This document shows positions 7,737 through 15,728 of a DNA stretch of 64,000 nt, one piece after another. Source of the DNA: RGIG4140 sp045632845 (lineage in GTDB: Bacteria > Pseudomonadota > Alphaproteobacteria > CAAHEQ01 > UBA3637). The notes beneath the pieces are model-generated. The model was not told the DNA's origin and made no database searches. It saw nothing but the letters and a program-made list of their open reading frames with translations. Position 1 is the stretch's first letter, and each line of letters starts with the position of its first letter. The stretch spans positions 166,710 to 230,709 of the forward strand of contig JAZQXL010000015.1 of the NCBI GenBank assembly GCA_045632845.1, given 5' to 3'. A program made the translations under genes and the position numbers.

Positions 7737-7821
7737 TGAGTTTCCCTCTTAATATGTTATAAATATATTATTAGCATAGAAGAATTGCGGTTATCAAGAA
7801 CAATTTGAATGGGGAGTTAAC

Positions 7822-7849
7822 AAAAAAGGCGCACTTTTAATGCGCCTTT
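7822..7849 (-). terminator. Intrinsic terminator of the degenerate HD gene
   Basis: On the minus strand AAGGCGCA-TTAAAAG-TGCGCCTT is followed by T6. It separates the HD-like gene from the S41-like gene downstream. Confidence 0.85.
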
Positions 7850-7907
7850 AGAGTTCGAAATAATCACTTTAAAAATATGTTTTAATAAAGAGTATGCCTT
7901 GGTTGCA

Positions 7908-8507
7908 TTAATCTCTTTGATTGCCTATTTGCTTTTGAAGCATGGCAATTTTTGCTAACCCTTGATTTTTTGTTTGAACTGCAATGTTGTAAAGTTCTGG
8001 GTTAACATCTTTTAATGCATCGACCATTTTCATCCGTGTTTGAAAATATTCTTGATGCCAGGCAAGAGGTTTGCTTGGATTTGGTTTATCCCTTGATGTT
8101 TCAAAGTTCATGATTTTTTCAGCAAGCAAAATTTCTTGTGCTTGGTGGGATAAGCCTTTTGCCCATTGAGCTTTTTCTTCCCATTGACCTAATTTTGTCT
8201 TGTTTTTATCTTCAGGTTCGCTAGCCAATTCTTGAATGATAGACAAAACATTTTCACCAGCAATTTTTTTAACCTCATCCATTGTTAAAGGTGAAACGCC
8301 TTCAGCAATACGTTTTTTTTCAAAGCATTTGTGGAGCAGGGCAGCTGCAACAGCTGTATCCTTTTCACTGCCAGATAAGTTGGAATGTTTTTTAACAAGT
8401 TCTGTTGTGCCTTTGATTTGATCCAACATAACCATTCCACCACCATAAACAACACCGCTATGTAATTTTTCAGCGATATACATGCATTTGTTTTCTAATT
8501 GCTTCAT
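7908..8507 (-). CDS. Degenerate RelA/SpoT-type HD-domain protein
   Basis: A 199-residue protein resembling only the HD hydrolase half of SpoT/RelA enzymes. AAALLHKCFE at residues 54-63 aligns with the family's A.LLHD..E, so the metal-binding Asp of HD is replaced by Lys60. Downstream, ILLAEKIMNFE at 125-135 matches ILLADKLHNL. The loss of the Asp suggests no (p)ppGpp hydrolysis in the usual way. There is no signal peptide; the C-terminus is GNQRD. It has its own near-perfect promoter at 8540-8568 and ribosome binding site AAGGAGG. Confidence 0.75.
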   Translation of the reverse strand: MKQLENKCMYIAEKLHSGVVYGGGMVMLDQIKGTTELVKKHSNLSGSEKDTAVAAALLHKCFEKKRIAEGVSPLTMDEVKKIAGENVLSIIQELASEPEDKNKTKLGQWEEKAQWAKGLSHQAQEILLAEKIMNFETSRDKPNPSKPLAWHQEYFQTRMKMVDALKDVNPELYNIAVQTKNQGLAKIAMLQKQIGNQRD

Positions 8508-8539
8508 ATTGACCTCCTTATGATAAACAATAGGGCCCC

Positions 8540-8568
8540 ATTATAGCGCAAATTAAATATCTTGTCAA
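8540..8568 (-). promoter_or_regulatory. Sigma-70 promoter of the HD-like gene
   Basis: Reading the minus strand, TTGACA (8563-8568), a 17-base spacer, then TATAAT (8540-8545): an exact consensus match, 33 bases before the ATG. Confidence 0.85.
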
Positions 8569-8587
8569 ATTTTTTTATTAAATTATA

Positions 8588-8613
8588 AAAAAAGAGGTGT
8601 TAAACACCTCTTT
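8588..8613 (-). terminator. Intrinsic terminator of cysS
   Basis: Minus strand AAAGAGGTGT-TTA-ACACCTCTTT with a T-run, a few bases after the cysS stop. Confidence 0.85.
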
Positions 8614-8632
8614 TCTCGTTGGATTGTTTGGA

Positions 8633-10054
8633 TTATAATTTGAATAATTCAACCTCTTTGTTGGGCAAATCTTTAACACCAAGGCCAAGTGCTGCAAGTT
8701 TATCTCTGATTTCATCAGATTTTGCCCAGTTTTTAGTGGCTCTTGCTTCCTTTCTTTGTTCCAAAAGATCTTTAATTTCATCTGTCATTTCAATTGGTTG
8801 AGCTTTTTTTGCTTCCACATTTTTAAGTTCAAGGTTTAGCACTGAATCAACATGGAGCAAATAAGAAAGTCGCACCAAATCAGAAAGTTTGCCATCTTTT
8901 GTAACACTCCACATATGTGAAAGTGCAAGTGGTGTTTTAATATCATCAAATAAATAAGCATTAAATTCAGATTTCAAACTTTCAACTTTTGCATTTTCAT
9001 CAGATGAAAGTGTTTTTCCTTCACTTGAAGCTTTAAATTCAGCAACATACTCGCATAAGTTTTCATAAGCTTTTTTTGCCCCATCCATTGCTTCTTCAGA
9101 AAAGACAGCTGCACTGCGATAATGAGAGGTAAGAGTGAAATATTTGTAATGCATTGGCGCATAGCCCAATTCTTTCAACGTGTCAATGGTTGTTTTGCCC
9201 CCTGTTGACTTACTCATTTTGCCAGCTTTTGTGTTCAAAAATTCCATATGAATCCAGAAATTGACCCATTCATGGCCCAAATGAGCTTCACTTTGGGCAA
9301 TTTCATTTTCATGATGAACAGGGATATGGTCAATCCCACCGCAGTGAATGTCAATGCGTTCACCAAGATATTTTGTTGACATGGCAGAGCATTCAATGTG
9401 CCACCCCGGGTAACCCCGACCCCAAGGGCTATCCCATTGTAAAATTTGATTTTCAAATTTTGAAGAAGTGAACCACAACACAAAGTCTGAAGGGTTTTTC
9501 TTACTATTATCTTGTTCTGTTCTGGCGCCGTGTTTTAAATCTTCACGGTTTTGACCTGAAAGACATCCATATTTTTCAAACTTGGATGTGTCAAAATAAA
9601 CATTCCCATTTGAAAAATAGGCAAATCCTTTATCTTCCAATGACTTGACAAATTTAATCATCTCGTCAATGTGCTCTGTTGCTCGGCAGATAATGGTTGG
9701 TTTTTTCAACCCAAGTTCTGATGTGTGGCGAAAGAAAGTTTCTTCATAATGTCTTGCAATATCAAGAACGCTTTTCTTTTCTTTTTCGGCAGCGATGAGC
9801 ATTTTATCTTCCCCTTCATCTCCATCACTGGTAAGGTGACCAACGTCTGTTACATTCATAACATGTTTGACTTTGTAACCTGCTAAACGAAGAGTGTTTG
9901 CAATCAAATCTTCAAAAATATAAGTTCTTAAGTTCCCAATGTGCGCATATGAATAGACGGTTGGACCACAGCAGTACATTGTGACCATTTTTTCATTCAA
10001 TGGTTTAAATTCTTCTTTGTTCCTTGTCTTTGTATTATATAAATATACGCTCAT
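8633..10054 (-). CDS. cysS: Cysteinyl-tRNA synthetase
   Basis: Joins cysteine to tRNA-Cys. The 473 residues match the usual 460-480. The class I HIGH-type motif is HIGN at 38-41, KMSKS at 279-283. The catalytic zinc ligands are visible as Cys28, Cys222 in GWHIECSAM, and His247/248. The C-terminal anticodon-binding helical domain is intact (QRKEARATKNWAKSDEIRD). Ribosome binding site AAAGGAAA. Expression is very probably controlled by the leader peptide and attenuator at 10081-10194. Confidence 0.97.
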   Translation of the reverse strand: MSVYLYNTKTRNKEEFKPLNEKMVTMYCCGPTVYSYAHIGNLRTYIFEDLIANTLRLAGYKVKHVMNVTDVGHLTSDGDEGEDKMLIAAEKEKKSVLDIARHYEETFFRHTSELGLKKPTIICRATEHIDEMIKFVKSLEDKGFAYFSNGNVYFDTSKFEKYGCLSGQNREDLKHGARTEQDNSKKNPSDFVLWFTSSKFENQILQWDSPWGRGYPGWHIECSAMSTKYLGERIDIHCGGIDHIPVHHENEIAQSEAHLGHEWVNFWIHMEFLNTKAGKMSKSTGGKTTIDTLKELGYAPMHYKYFTLTSHYRSAAVFSEEAMDGAKKAYENLCEYVAEFKASSEGKTLSSDENAKVESLKSEFNAYLFDDIKTPLALSHMWSVTKDGKLSDLVRLSYLLHVDSVLNLELKNVEAKKAQPIEMTDEIKDLLEQRKEARATKNWAKSDEIRDKLAALGLGVKDLPNKEVELFKL

Positions 10055-10080
10055 TTTATGTTTCCTTTTTATTTAAAGTT

Positions 10081-10149
10081 AAAAAAAAGCAGCTTTTGAG
10101 CTGCCTTTAAGAAAAAATGTATAGCTGAAACCAGCTCCGGCAGCAAGGC
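10081..10149 (-). promoter_or_regulatory. cysS transcription attenuator (terminator and antiterminator)
   Basis: On the minus strand, directly after the leader-peptide stop, comes GCTGCC (10139-10144), then a hairpin AGCTG-GTTT-CAGCT (10123-10136), then the terminator GCAGCT-CAAA-AGCTGC plus T8 (10081-10104). GCTGCC can pair with GGCAGC at 10100-10105, and GAGCTG (10132-10137) with CAGCTC (10098-10103); either pairing destroys the terminator. A ribosome finishing at the leader stop would cover GCTGCC and allow termination; one stalled on Cys codons would leave it free. Confidence 0.85.
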
Positions 10150-10194
10150 TTAGGAGTTTTGACAACAGCAACAACATTTTTGTTTTTTATACAT
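10150..10194 (-). CDS. Cys-rich leader peptide of cysS
   Basis: A 14-codon open frame MYKKQKCCCCCQNS with five consecutive cysteine codons (TGT TGT TGC TGT TGT, 10162-10176), ribosome binding site AAGGA 6-7 bases before the ATG, and a stop immediately before the attenuator of cysS. By analogy with amino-acid biosynthesis leaders, scarcity of Cys-tRNA should stall the ribosome on these codons and permit read-through into cysS. A TTGACA box at 10245-10250 could be the promoter -35. The peptide itself probably has no other role. Confidence 0.88.
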   Translation of the reverse strand: MYKKQKCCCCCQNS

Positions 10195-10304
10195 TTTTAT
10201 CCTTTTTTTAATGACTTGCTTATTTTGTGCTGATTTATCCAATTTGTCAAGAAATAATTTTTTAATTTTAATTATTTTCAATACAAAGAATATAGATAAG
10301 AGGA

Positions 10305-10706
10305 TTATTTCTCATTTTTGATTTGGTGTGGTAGATATTTTTGAATAATGGGCAGATATGTATCCTTGTGATCGGGGTAAATGTTCATTAATGTTTCATA
10401 AGCATTCAAGGGCTTGTCGGGTTTGGTCATTCTGGCGCATTCCCAATCAATGATGGTGTCTAACAAATCATTTTGTGTTTTTTTTAGATTGTTTATAACG
10501 TGGTGTCGATTGTGCTTTCGGTGAATTGTTTGAATATCAGGTAAATCGAGCCAAAAACAAAATAGATATAAAAAGGGCTTATCGATATCATGCAGATACC
10601 CATTCAATGTGTTTTTGCCTCTAAGCTGTTTTTCAACCTTTAAAAAGGCGATTTTGTGTTTAAATGTATAAAGAGTATATTTAAATCTGTTTTTATATGA
10701 AAGCAT
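10305..10706 (-). CDS. DUF5662-like protein
   Basis: A 133-residue protein if started at the ATG at 10706. The longer frame, beginning at 10769, would contain the upstream gene's terminator, so I prefer the shorter start, although its ribosome binding site is weak. The FKHKIAF and YLHDIDK (37-43) segments and the basic HRKHNRHH stretch resemble DUF5662-type proteins with a conserved HD pair. The C-terminal half has WECARMTKPDKPLNAYE. Function unknown. Confidence 0.65.
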   Translation of the reverse strand: MLSYKNRFKYTLYTFKHKIAFLKVEKQLRGKNTLNGYLHDIDKPFLYLFCFWLDLPDIQTIHRKHNRHHVINNLKKTQNDLLDTIIDWECARMTKPDKPLNAYETLMNIYPDHKDTYLPIIQKYLPHQIKNEK

Positions 10707-10717
10707 GAATTTAATCT

Positions 10718-10758
10718 TAAAAAAATACTCCCAAAACAGCTTTGTTCTGGGAGTTTGT
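10718..10758 (-). terminator. Intrinsic terminator behind lipoprotein gene
   Basis: Minus strand CTCCCAgaaCAAAGCTGttttGGGAG followed by TATTTTTTT. It lies within the first codons of the longest possible frame of the next gene, which argues for a later start of that gene. Confidence 0.7.
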
Positions 10759-10771
10759 TGAAATTTCAATC

Positions 10772-11065
10772 CTATTGTGGATTACTTGTTTTTAAAGCTG
10801 ATAAAATGGTTGTTGCCATTTGAGTTGTTTGTGTATTAATGCCAAGATGTTCCATTGCCAATGATTTGATACATGTGTTTGAAATTGTTTTGGCTGTTGC
10901 TGAAACACCATTGGTGTATAATGAGCCATCTGTTAATGTTTGCATAGCTTGCTCTGTCAAACATGTTTTCATTTTTCCCATTGTTGTCAAATTGGTGGCG
11001 TCAGAACCAGCACAACCTGCTAAAAGGAAACAACCTGCTAATATGGATAATAAATTTTTTTTCAT
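10772..11065 (-). CDS. Small lipoprotein of unknown function
   Basis: A 97-residue exported lipoprotein: basic N-terminus MKKN, hydrophobic core, lipobox LLAGC with the acylated cysteine at 18. The mature protein is Thr/Ala/Met-rich (QTTQMATTILSALKTSNPQ at the end) and has two more cysteines. No recognised domain. Ribosome binding site AGGTAG precedes the ATG. It has its own terminator at 10718-10758. Confidence 0.75.
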   Translation of the reverse strand: MKKNLLSILAGCFLLAGCAGSDATNLTTMGKMKTCLTEQAMQTLTDGSLYTNGVSATAKTISNTCIKSLAMEHLGINTQTTQMATTILSALKTSNPQ

Positions 11066-11226
11066 TTTTCTACCTCACTTCACTTTGCAACGTAAACAAT
11101 ATTTATCAGAAAGTCAAGAGCAGAAATAGAAAAATTGATATTGCACCTAAATCTGGCATTTTTTTACTTTGGTATTGTTTTTAATATTAATCGTATGTTA
11201 TAACACTCAATATGATAAGGAAAAAT

Positions 11227-12687
11227 ATGATGACTACAGTAAATTTCAAAAATAAAAACAGGTTTTTCTTGAGTATACTTTTGCTTTTGTTTGCTAGTAT
11301 AACTTTTATAACAGGTGTTTGTCATGAGCCTTGGGCAGATGAAGCGCAGGCTTGGTTGATTGCAAGAGATGCCTCTATTTTTGAAATTTTGTCATCAATT
11401 TCTAGAATAGAAGGAACAACACCTTTATGGTATTTTATATTAAAAGGATTGATGGTTTTTAATTTTCCATATAGTGGATTTTTTCTTCTTCCGTGGATTT
11501 TTGGTGTTGCTAGCGTTGGCATTTTTTTATTTAAAAGTCCTTTTCCAAATTGGGTAAAGGCGCTATTCCCATTCACTTATTTTGTTGTTTTTCAATATAC
11601 TGTTGTTGCAAGGCAATATTCTGTTGGAATGTGCCTTTTGTTTTTGATTGCAACTTTGTATGAAAAAAGGCATGAGTATCCCTTTTGGTATGCTTTTGTT
11701 TTATGTTTGTTTGCTTTTTCAAGTACACCGGGCCTTTTAATATCAGGTAGTCTTTATTTTTTCTTTTTATGTGAAACGAATTTCTTAAAAGCAAATAAAG
11801 TGAAAAATTGGCTGGCTTGCGGTGGCATTTTTATCTTTTTTGCCCTGTGTTTATTAATTATTTTCCCTGATTTTCAAAGTTATATTATGTCAATTAGGAT
11901 GAAACAGACGCCTATTTTTGAAAAGATGTTGATATGCATGCCAAGTTTTGTGGCTCAAGGTTTTTTTTCTCATTCTATATATGCTTCACTTTTAAATGTG
12001 TATCTATTCATTGTTGCAGTGTTATTTGTGGGGTATTATTTTTATGAAAACAAAAACGGATTATGCATGGTTGCATGTTTATATATTCCTCTTATTTTGT
12101 TTTATTCAATTATTTATTATGCAAAATGGCATTGTGGATATCTGTTTTTATTGTTCTTTTTTTGCATGTGGATTTTTTATCATCCCACAATGTTTAAAAA
12201 TTTGAAGGATAACAATATCTGGATGGGGTTTTTGTTTGTGTTGTTAGTTGTGCAAAGTGTCTGGGGCTTGTTTTGTGTACTGTATGATGTAAAATACAGT
12301 TATAATGCAGGCAAACAGGTGGCTGAGATTATAACACCCTATGTTCAAAACAAAAAACAAATTATTGGCTCAAGCTATTGGGCTGTATCGGTTCAACCAT
12401 ATTTTCCAGCAAATATATATTCTAATTTTGAAAGAAGTTTTTGGCAAAATAAAAACGGTGTGAAAGAAAAAGAGCTGATGCCTTTTATTTTAGAAACGAT
12501 GCCAGATGTTGTGATTGTTCATCCACTTCAAATTGGTGATTTGGGATCATATCAGGAAAAAGCATTTGTGCAAAAATTAAAAAACAGCAATGCTTATGAT
12601 AAAAAAACTGTTTCTGCTTATATGGTGACAAAAGGTGAGCCTTTAGAAGATCACACAATTGATATATACATCAAAAAAGGTTTATAA
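11227..12687 (+). CDS. GT-C-type membrane glycosyltransferase
   Basis: A 486-residue polytopic membrane protein with about ten hydrophobic segments. The start at 11227 has TAAGGA 5-6 bases upstream; an in-frame ATG at 11212 lies inside that site. After the first helix comes CHEPWADEAQAWLIARD (residues 32-48), the acidic first-loop motif typical of GT39/GT83-type transferases that use lipid-linked sugars, and later ARQYSVGM. The soluble C-terminal 130 residues include SSYWAVSVQPYFP. It likely adds sugars to surface glycans or proteins at the periplasmic face. It stands alone. Confidence 0.8.
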   Translation: MMTTVNFKNKNRFFLSILLLLFASITFITGVCHEPWADEAQAWLIARDASIFEILSSISRIEGTTPLWYFILKGLMVFNFPYSGFFLLPWIFGVASVGIFLFKSPFPNWVKALFPFTYFVVFQYTVVARQYSVGMCLLFLIATLYEKRHEYPFWYAFVLCLFAFSSTPGLLISGSLYFFFLCETNFLKANKVKNWLACGGIFIFFALCLLIIFPDFQSYIMSIRMKQTPIFEKMLICMPSFVAQGFFSHSIYASLLNVYLFIVAVLFVGYYFYENKNGLCMVACLYIPLILFYSIIYYAKWHCGYLFLLFFFCMWIFYHPTMFKNLKDNNIWMGFLFVLLVVQSVWGLFCVLYDVKYSYNAGKQVAEIITPYVQNKKQIIGSSYWAVSVQPYFPANIYSNFERSFWQNKNGVKEKELMPFILETMPDVVIVHPLQIGDLGSYQEKAFVQKLKNSNAYDKKTVSAYMVTKGEPLEDHTIDIYIKKGL

Positions 12688-12718
12688 TTTTATCTATATT
12701 TAATTAAATCTAAAAATA

Positions 12719-12747
12719 TTGACAAATTAAAGACTCTGTGGTATTAT
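12719..12747 (+). promoter_or_regulatory. Sigma-70 promoter of the duplicated-hairpin membrane protein
   Basis: TTGACA (12719-12724), 17-base spacer, TATTAT (12742-12747), 39 bases before the chosen ATG. Confidence 0.8.
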
Positions 12748-12785
12748 TTTCTCCCTTTTGAATGGAAAATACCAAAGGAGTTTCT

Positions 12786-13520
12786 ATGTTAAAAAATGAG
12801 CAGTCACAAAAAGAACAAGCCTTACAAGCAAGTGACACTTCAAATGAGATTGAAAAGCTTGAAAAAAGTGTTAAAAACTGGAACAGAACGGCAAAAGTTT
12901 CCGCTGTTGTGTGTGGTGCTTCTTTGGGGGCTGCTTTGTGGACGGGATTGAATGAAAGCAAAGAGGATGATTTTTTGACACCAATTGCAGTTGTTTCAAC
13001 TTTAGCTTCTGCCGGAATGACAGGTGCTTCTTTAGCAAAAAAAGACGAAAAGGAAGCTCTAGCTGGCAAACCTTCAACTCTGTGGCCAAAAGTTGCCAAA
13101 GGGTCTGCTCTGCTTGGATTACTGAGTTTGGGTACAGCTCTTCTTGCTGGGTCCACAGAATATGAAGGGGATGACTTGATTGTTCCTGTTGGGGGTGCTC
13201 TAGGGATTGTATCAAGTGTTGTGTTTGGTTTTGCTTGTGCAAAAGCTACTTCTAAAAAATCTATTTTAAAGTTTTCAAAATCAGCTTTATCAAGTTTTAA
13301 ACGTAAAAATAAGGATGGAACAAAAGATTTTAGCCCAGTGTTAAAAAAAATGTTAAAATCTGGAACAATCATTTGGCAAGAAACTGTTAGCCAAAAGCCC
13401 TTAACAGCAGATATGGCAAAGACGTTGAAAAATAAAATGAGTTCCTTAGATCCTCTTCAAGTTGTTAAAAGCAATATCCCTCAGATGTATTGTTTTGGAT
13501 CTGAGCATGTGAGAGGGTAA
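12786..13520 (+). CDS. Membrane protein with an internal duplication
   Basis: A 244-residue protein starting at the ATG preceded by AAAGGAG. Residues 1-35 are charged and helical (possible coiled coil). Two similar hydrophobic hairpins follow, each starting KV(A/S)..., reaching a GLNESKEDDFLTPI or GSTEYEGDDLIVPV turn and a second helix: about residues 36-82 and 95-145. The C-terminal 90 residues are basic and soluble, ending SEHVRG. The duplication suggests a tandem origin. No function is recognised. It precedes the ADP-ribosyltransferase-like gene by 34 bases and may share its transcript. Confidence 0.75.
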   Translation: MLKNEQSQKEQALQASDTSNEIEKLEKSVKNWNRTAKVSAVVCGASLGAALWTGLNESKEDDFLTPIAVVSTLASAGMTGASLAKKDEKEALAGKPSTLWPKVAKGSALLGLLSLGTALLAGSTEYEGDDLIVPVGGALGIVSSVVFGFACAKATSKKSILKFSKSALSSFKRKNKDGTKDFSPVLKKMLKSGTIIWQETVSQKPLTADMAKTLKNKMSSLDPLQVVKSNIPQMYCFGSEHVRG

Positions 13521-13554
13521 ACAAAAATTTTGAATATGTTTTGGTAAATGACCT

Positions 13555-14670
13555 ATGTTAAATTTAAAAGAGGAACTGTCAAATGGTGATGACCGCAATG
13601 CTGCTTTTTTTAACTATCAAAAAGCAAGCCATCGGTTGTTAAGTGATGATAAAGGGGTGCCACTAACGGTATATCATGCAACTTCTCATCAATTTGAGAT
13701 GTTTTATCCTTTGTCACATTTTGGAACTTTTCAAGCAGCTCAAACACGGATTAAGAGTTTTTCAGAAACAAAGCATCTGGCGTTTAGTATGTATGAAAAC
13801 GCAGGGTCTGAAAAAGAAATAGGAAACGCCATTGGTTTTATTTTAAATGATTTACTTAAAATGCAAAAAGGAGAAAAAACAAAAAAATATCGCCATAACC
13901 CAGTGACTATTCCGGCGCATTTAGCTTTATCTAACCCTAAGATTATGCCTGAAATGGGTTTTTATCGCTCGGGGTATAAGAATGATTTGATGTATCGGTT
14001 GATAGAAGATGATTTATTGTTTGGATTTCGTTTTTTTAAACACGCAAATAAGGCTATGCAACAAGTAATGGCTTTAAGAAGTATATTAAATCAAGTTAAA
14101 GTTCCCCCAATATATGATTTTATTTTTAAAAATCCGTTTCAAATTTCAGATGAAGCTGTTCGTTATGAGCTGGGATTGGAGTGTTTATATCCCATTTTGG
14201 GTAAAAATGACTTGAATAATGAGTATAAAGAATTAAAAGATCATAGTTTGAATAAAAATGAGTTTGTTAATCGATCGCACTTATCTATGCAACGCATGAT
14301 TAGATATTGGGAAAATTTGGGTTATGATGGTTTTATTTATGAAGACACAGTTGATGATTTGGTTGAAAAACGTGGGAATTTGCCAAGTGTTGTAAGAAAA
14401 ATCATTCTACCCTCTATGACCGCAGGAAATGGACGAGGGGCATTTTCTTATGTTGTTTTTCGTCCTGGTCAAGTTATTCGGTTGGACAGACCTGCTGAAT
14501 ATTTAAAAGAGCCTTTATACCCTTCAGCAAAAAATCAGCAAAAATTAGATGCCATTCGAGATAACACGTTGTCTTATATGGAGCCAAGGCTTTTAACACG
14601 GCAAGAAAAAAGCCGAATGCAGGCAGAATATTATGAATCAAAACGTTTTTATGCCTTAACAAGAGAATGA
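13555..14670 (+). CDS. ADP-ribosyltransferase-like protein (polyvalent-protein ART type)
   Basis: A 371-residue soluble protein. GVPLTVYHATSHQFEMF at residues 34-50 resembles the first strand of ART folds in MuF and polyvalent proteins (..pl.vYHGT...f..F), with the histidine at 41. GYDGFIYEDTVDD at 256-268 and SYVVFRPGQVIRL at 298-310 match the closing elements (GyDGi.y.n..e, ..vvF.p.qik). The middle is an unrecognised helical insert. There is no signal peptide and no phage context. The ribosome binding site is poor. It is probably expressed with the upstream membrane protein; a double Nudix gene follows. A catalytic role is inference. Confidence 0.6.
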   Translation: MLNLKEELSNGDDRNAAFFNYQKASHRLLSDDKGVPLTVYHATSHQFEMFYPLSHFGTFQAAQTRIKSFSETKHLAFSMYENAGSEKEIGNAIGFILNDLLKMQKGEKTKKYRHNPVTIPAHLALSNPKIMPEMGFYRSGYKNDLMYRLIEDDLLFGFRFFKHANKAMQQVMALRSILNQVKVPPIYDFIFKNPFQISDEAVRYELGLECLYPILGKNDLNNEYKELKDHSLNKNEFVNRSHLSMQRMIRYWENLGYDGFIYEDTVDDLVEKRGNLPSVVRKIILPSMTAGNGRGAFSYVVFRPGQVIRLDRPAEYLKEPLYPSAKNQQKLDAIRDNTLSYMEPRLLTRQEKSRMQAEYYESKRFYALTRE

Positions 14671-14752
14671 AAATTTAACTTACATTGACAAATATACAAA
14701 TTTGGTTTAAAGCAATTATTGTGAGGTTTTTTTATGAAAAGGGAGGTGTGGT

Positions 14753-15670
14753 ATGCGAGAAAATCCCAATATTACAAAAACGCATTTCGGGATATATGGT
14801 GTTTTTAAAGAGGATAAAAAGATTCTTCTGATTAAAAAGGCAAGGGGGCCATATACAGGTCTTTATGATTTGCCAGGGGGTAGCCAAGAAGCAGGAGAGA
14901 GCTTTGAAGAAACACTTAAACGAGAGTTTCTTGAAGAAACGGGTCTTACTCTTAAAAGTTTTTCATATAAAGAAGAAAAGACAATTATTTTTTCTGACTT
15001 TACAAAAGAAAGTTTAAAAGAAGGTACGCTAGCGCATCAGGGTATGTTCTATGATATCAAAGAAGCAGCGGGGGATATTTCAAGTTTAGGAGATGGGATA
15101 GATTCTCTTGGGGCAAAGTGGGTAGATATAGATACATTAACCCCTCAAAATGCAACGCCATTTGTTTTAATGTCTATAGGGTGTGAGATTATCCATGTGG
15201 CAGATGAACAAGATAATATCATTTCGACACATTTAAGAGGCTCTCCTTTGCCTGAAAATCGCTATGTAATGATAGCGGCAAATATCTTATATAACTTAAA
15301 AGGCGAGATTTTGTTGCATAAAATTGCAGCTCACAAAGAATGGGGTGGCGCATGGACTTATTCAGCAGCTGGGCATGTTGATGCAGGGGAAGATTATCAA
15401 GAGGCTGCAAAGAGGGAGCTTTTTGAAGAACTTCAAATTAAAGCGGTGGATTTTAAAGAAATCGCAACCCTTGTGATGTTTAAAAATGGTAAAAGAAGAG
15501 CTTTTCATCATGTTTATAAAGTGATATCAGATGCTATCCCTGTTCCAGATGAAAATGAAATATCTGAAGTTCGTTGGTTTAAGAAAGAAGAATTAAAGGC
15601 GTTGGCAGTTACAAATAAAGAGCTTTTTTATCCATTGTTGCTGCAGTTGATTGAGGATGACAGGCTTTAA
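14753..15670 (+). CDS. Tandem two-domain Nudix hydrolase
   Basis: A 305-residue fusion of two Nudix domains. The first Nudix box is at residues 42-64 (GGSQEAGESFEETLKREFLE then ETGL), matching Gx5Ex7REUxEExGU. The second is at 207-229 (GHVDAGED...KRELFEELQI), where the Gly before the last hydrophobic position is replaced by Gln. Both domains keep the metal-binding REUxEE core. Nudix enzymes cleave nucleoside diphosphates linked to other groups; the substrate cannot be told. The ribosome binding site is GGGAGG. Location directly behind an ART-like gene raises ADP-ribose as a candidate substrate (inference). Confidence 0.87.
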   Translation: MRENPNITKTHFGIYGVFKEDKKILLIKKARGPYTGLYDLPGGSQEAGESFEETLKREFLEETGLTLKSFSYKEEKTIIFSDFTKESLKEGTLAHQGMFYDIKEAAGDISSLGDGIDSLGAKWVDIDTLTPQNATPFVLMSIGCEIIHVADEQDNIISTHLRGSPLPENRYVMIAANILYNLKGEILLHKIAAHKEWGGAWTYSAAGHVDAGEDYQEAAKRELFEELQIKAVDFKEIATLVMFKNGKRRAFHHVYKVISDAIPVPDENEISEVRWFKKEELKALAVTNKELFYPLLLQLIEDDRL

Positions 15671-15728
15671 TTGTCTGGTGGTCTAATGGTGTGTAATTTT
15701 GACATAAAAAATTAGAGGTTATGGGGTT

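Noticed and set aside
10707..10769. Longer N-terminus for the DUF5662-like protein
   Set aside because: It would run through the terminator of the upstream lipoprotein gene.
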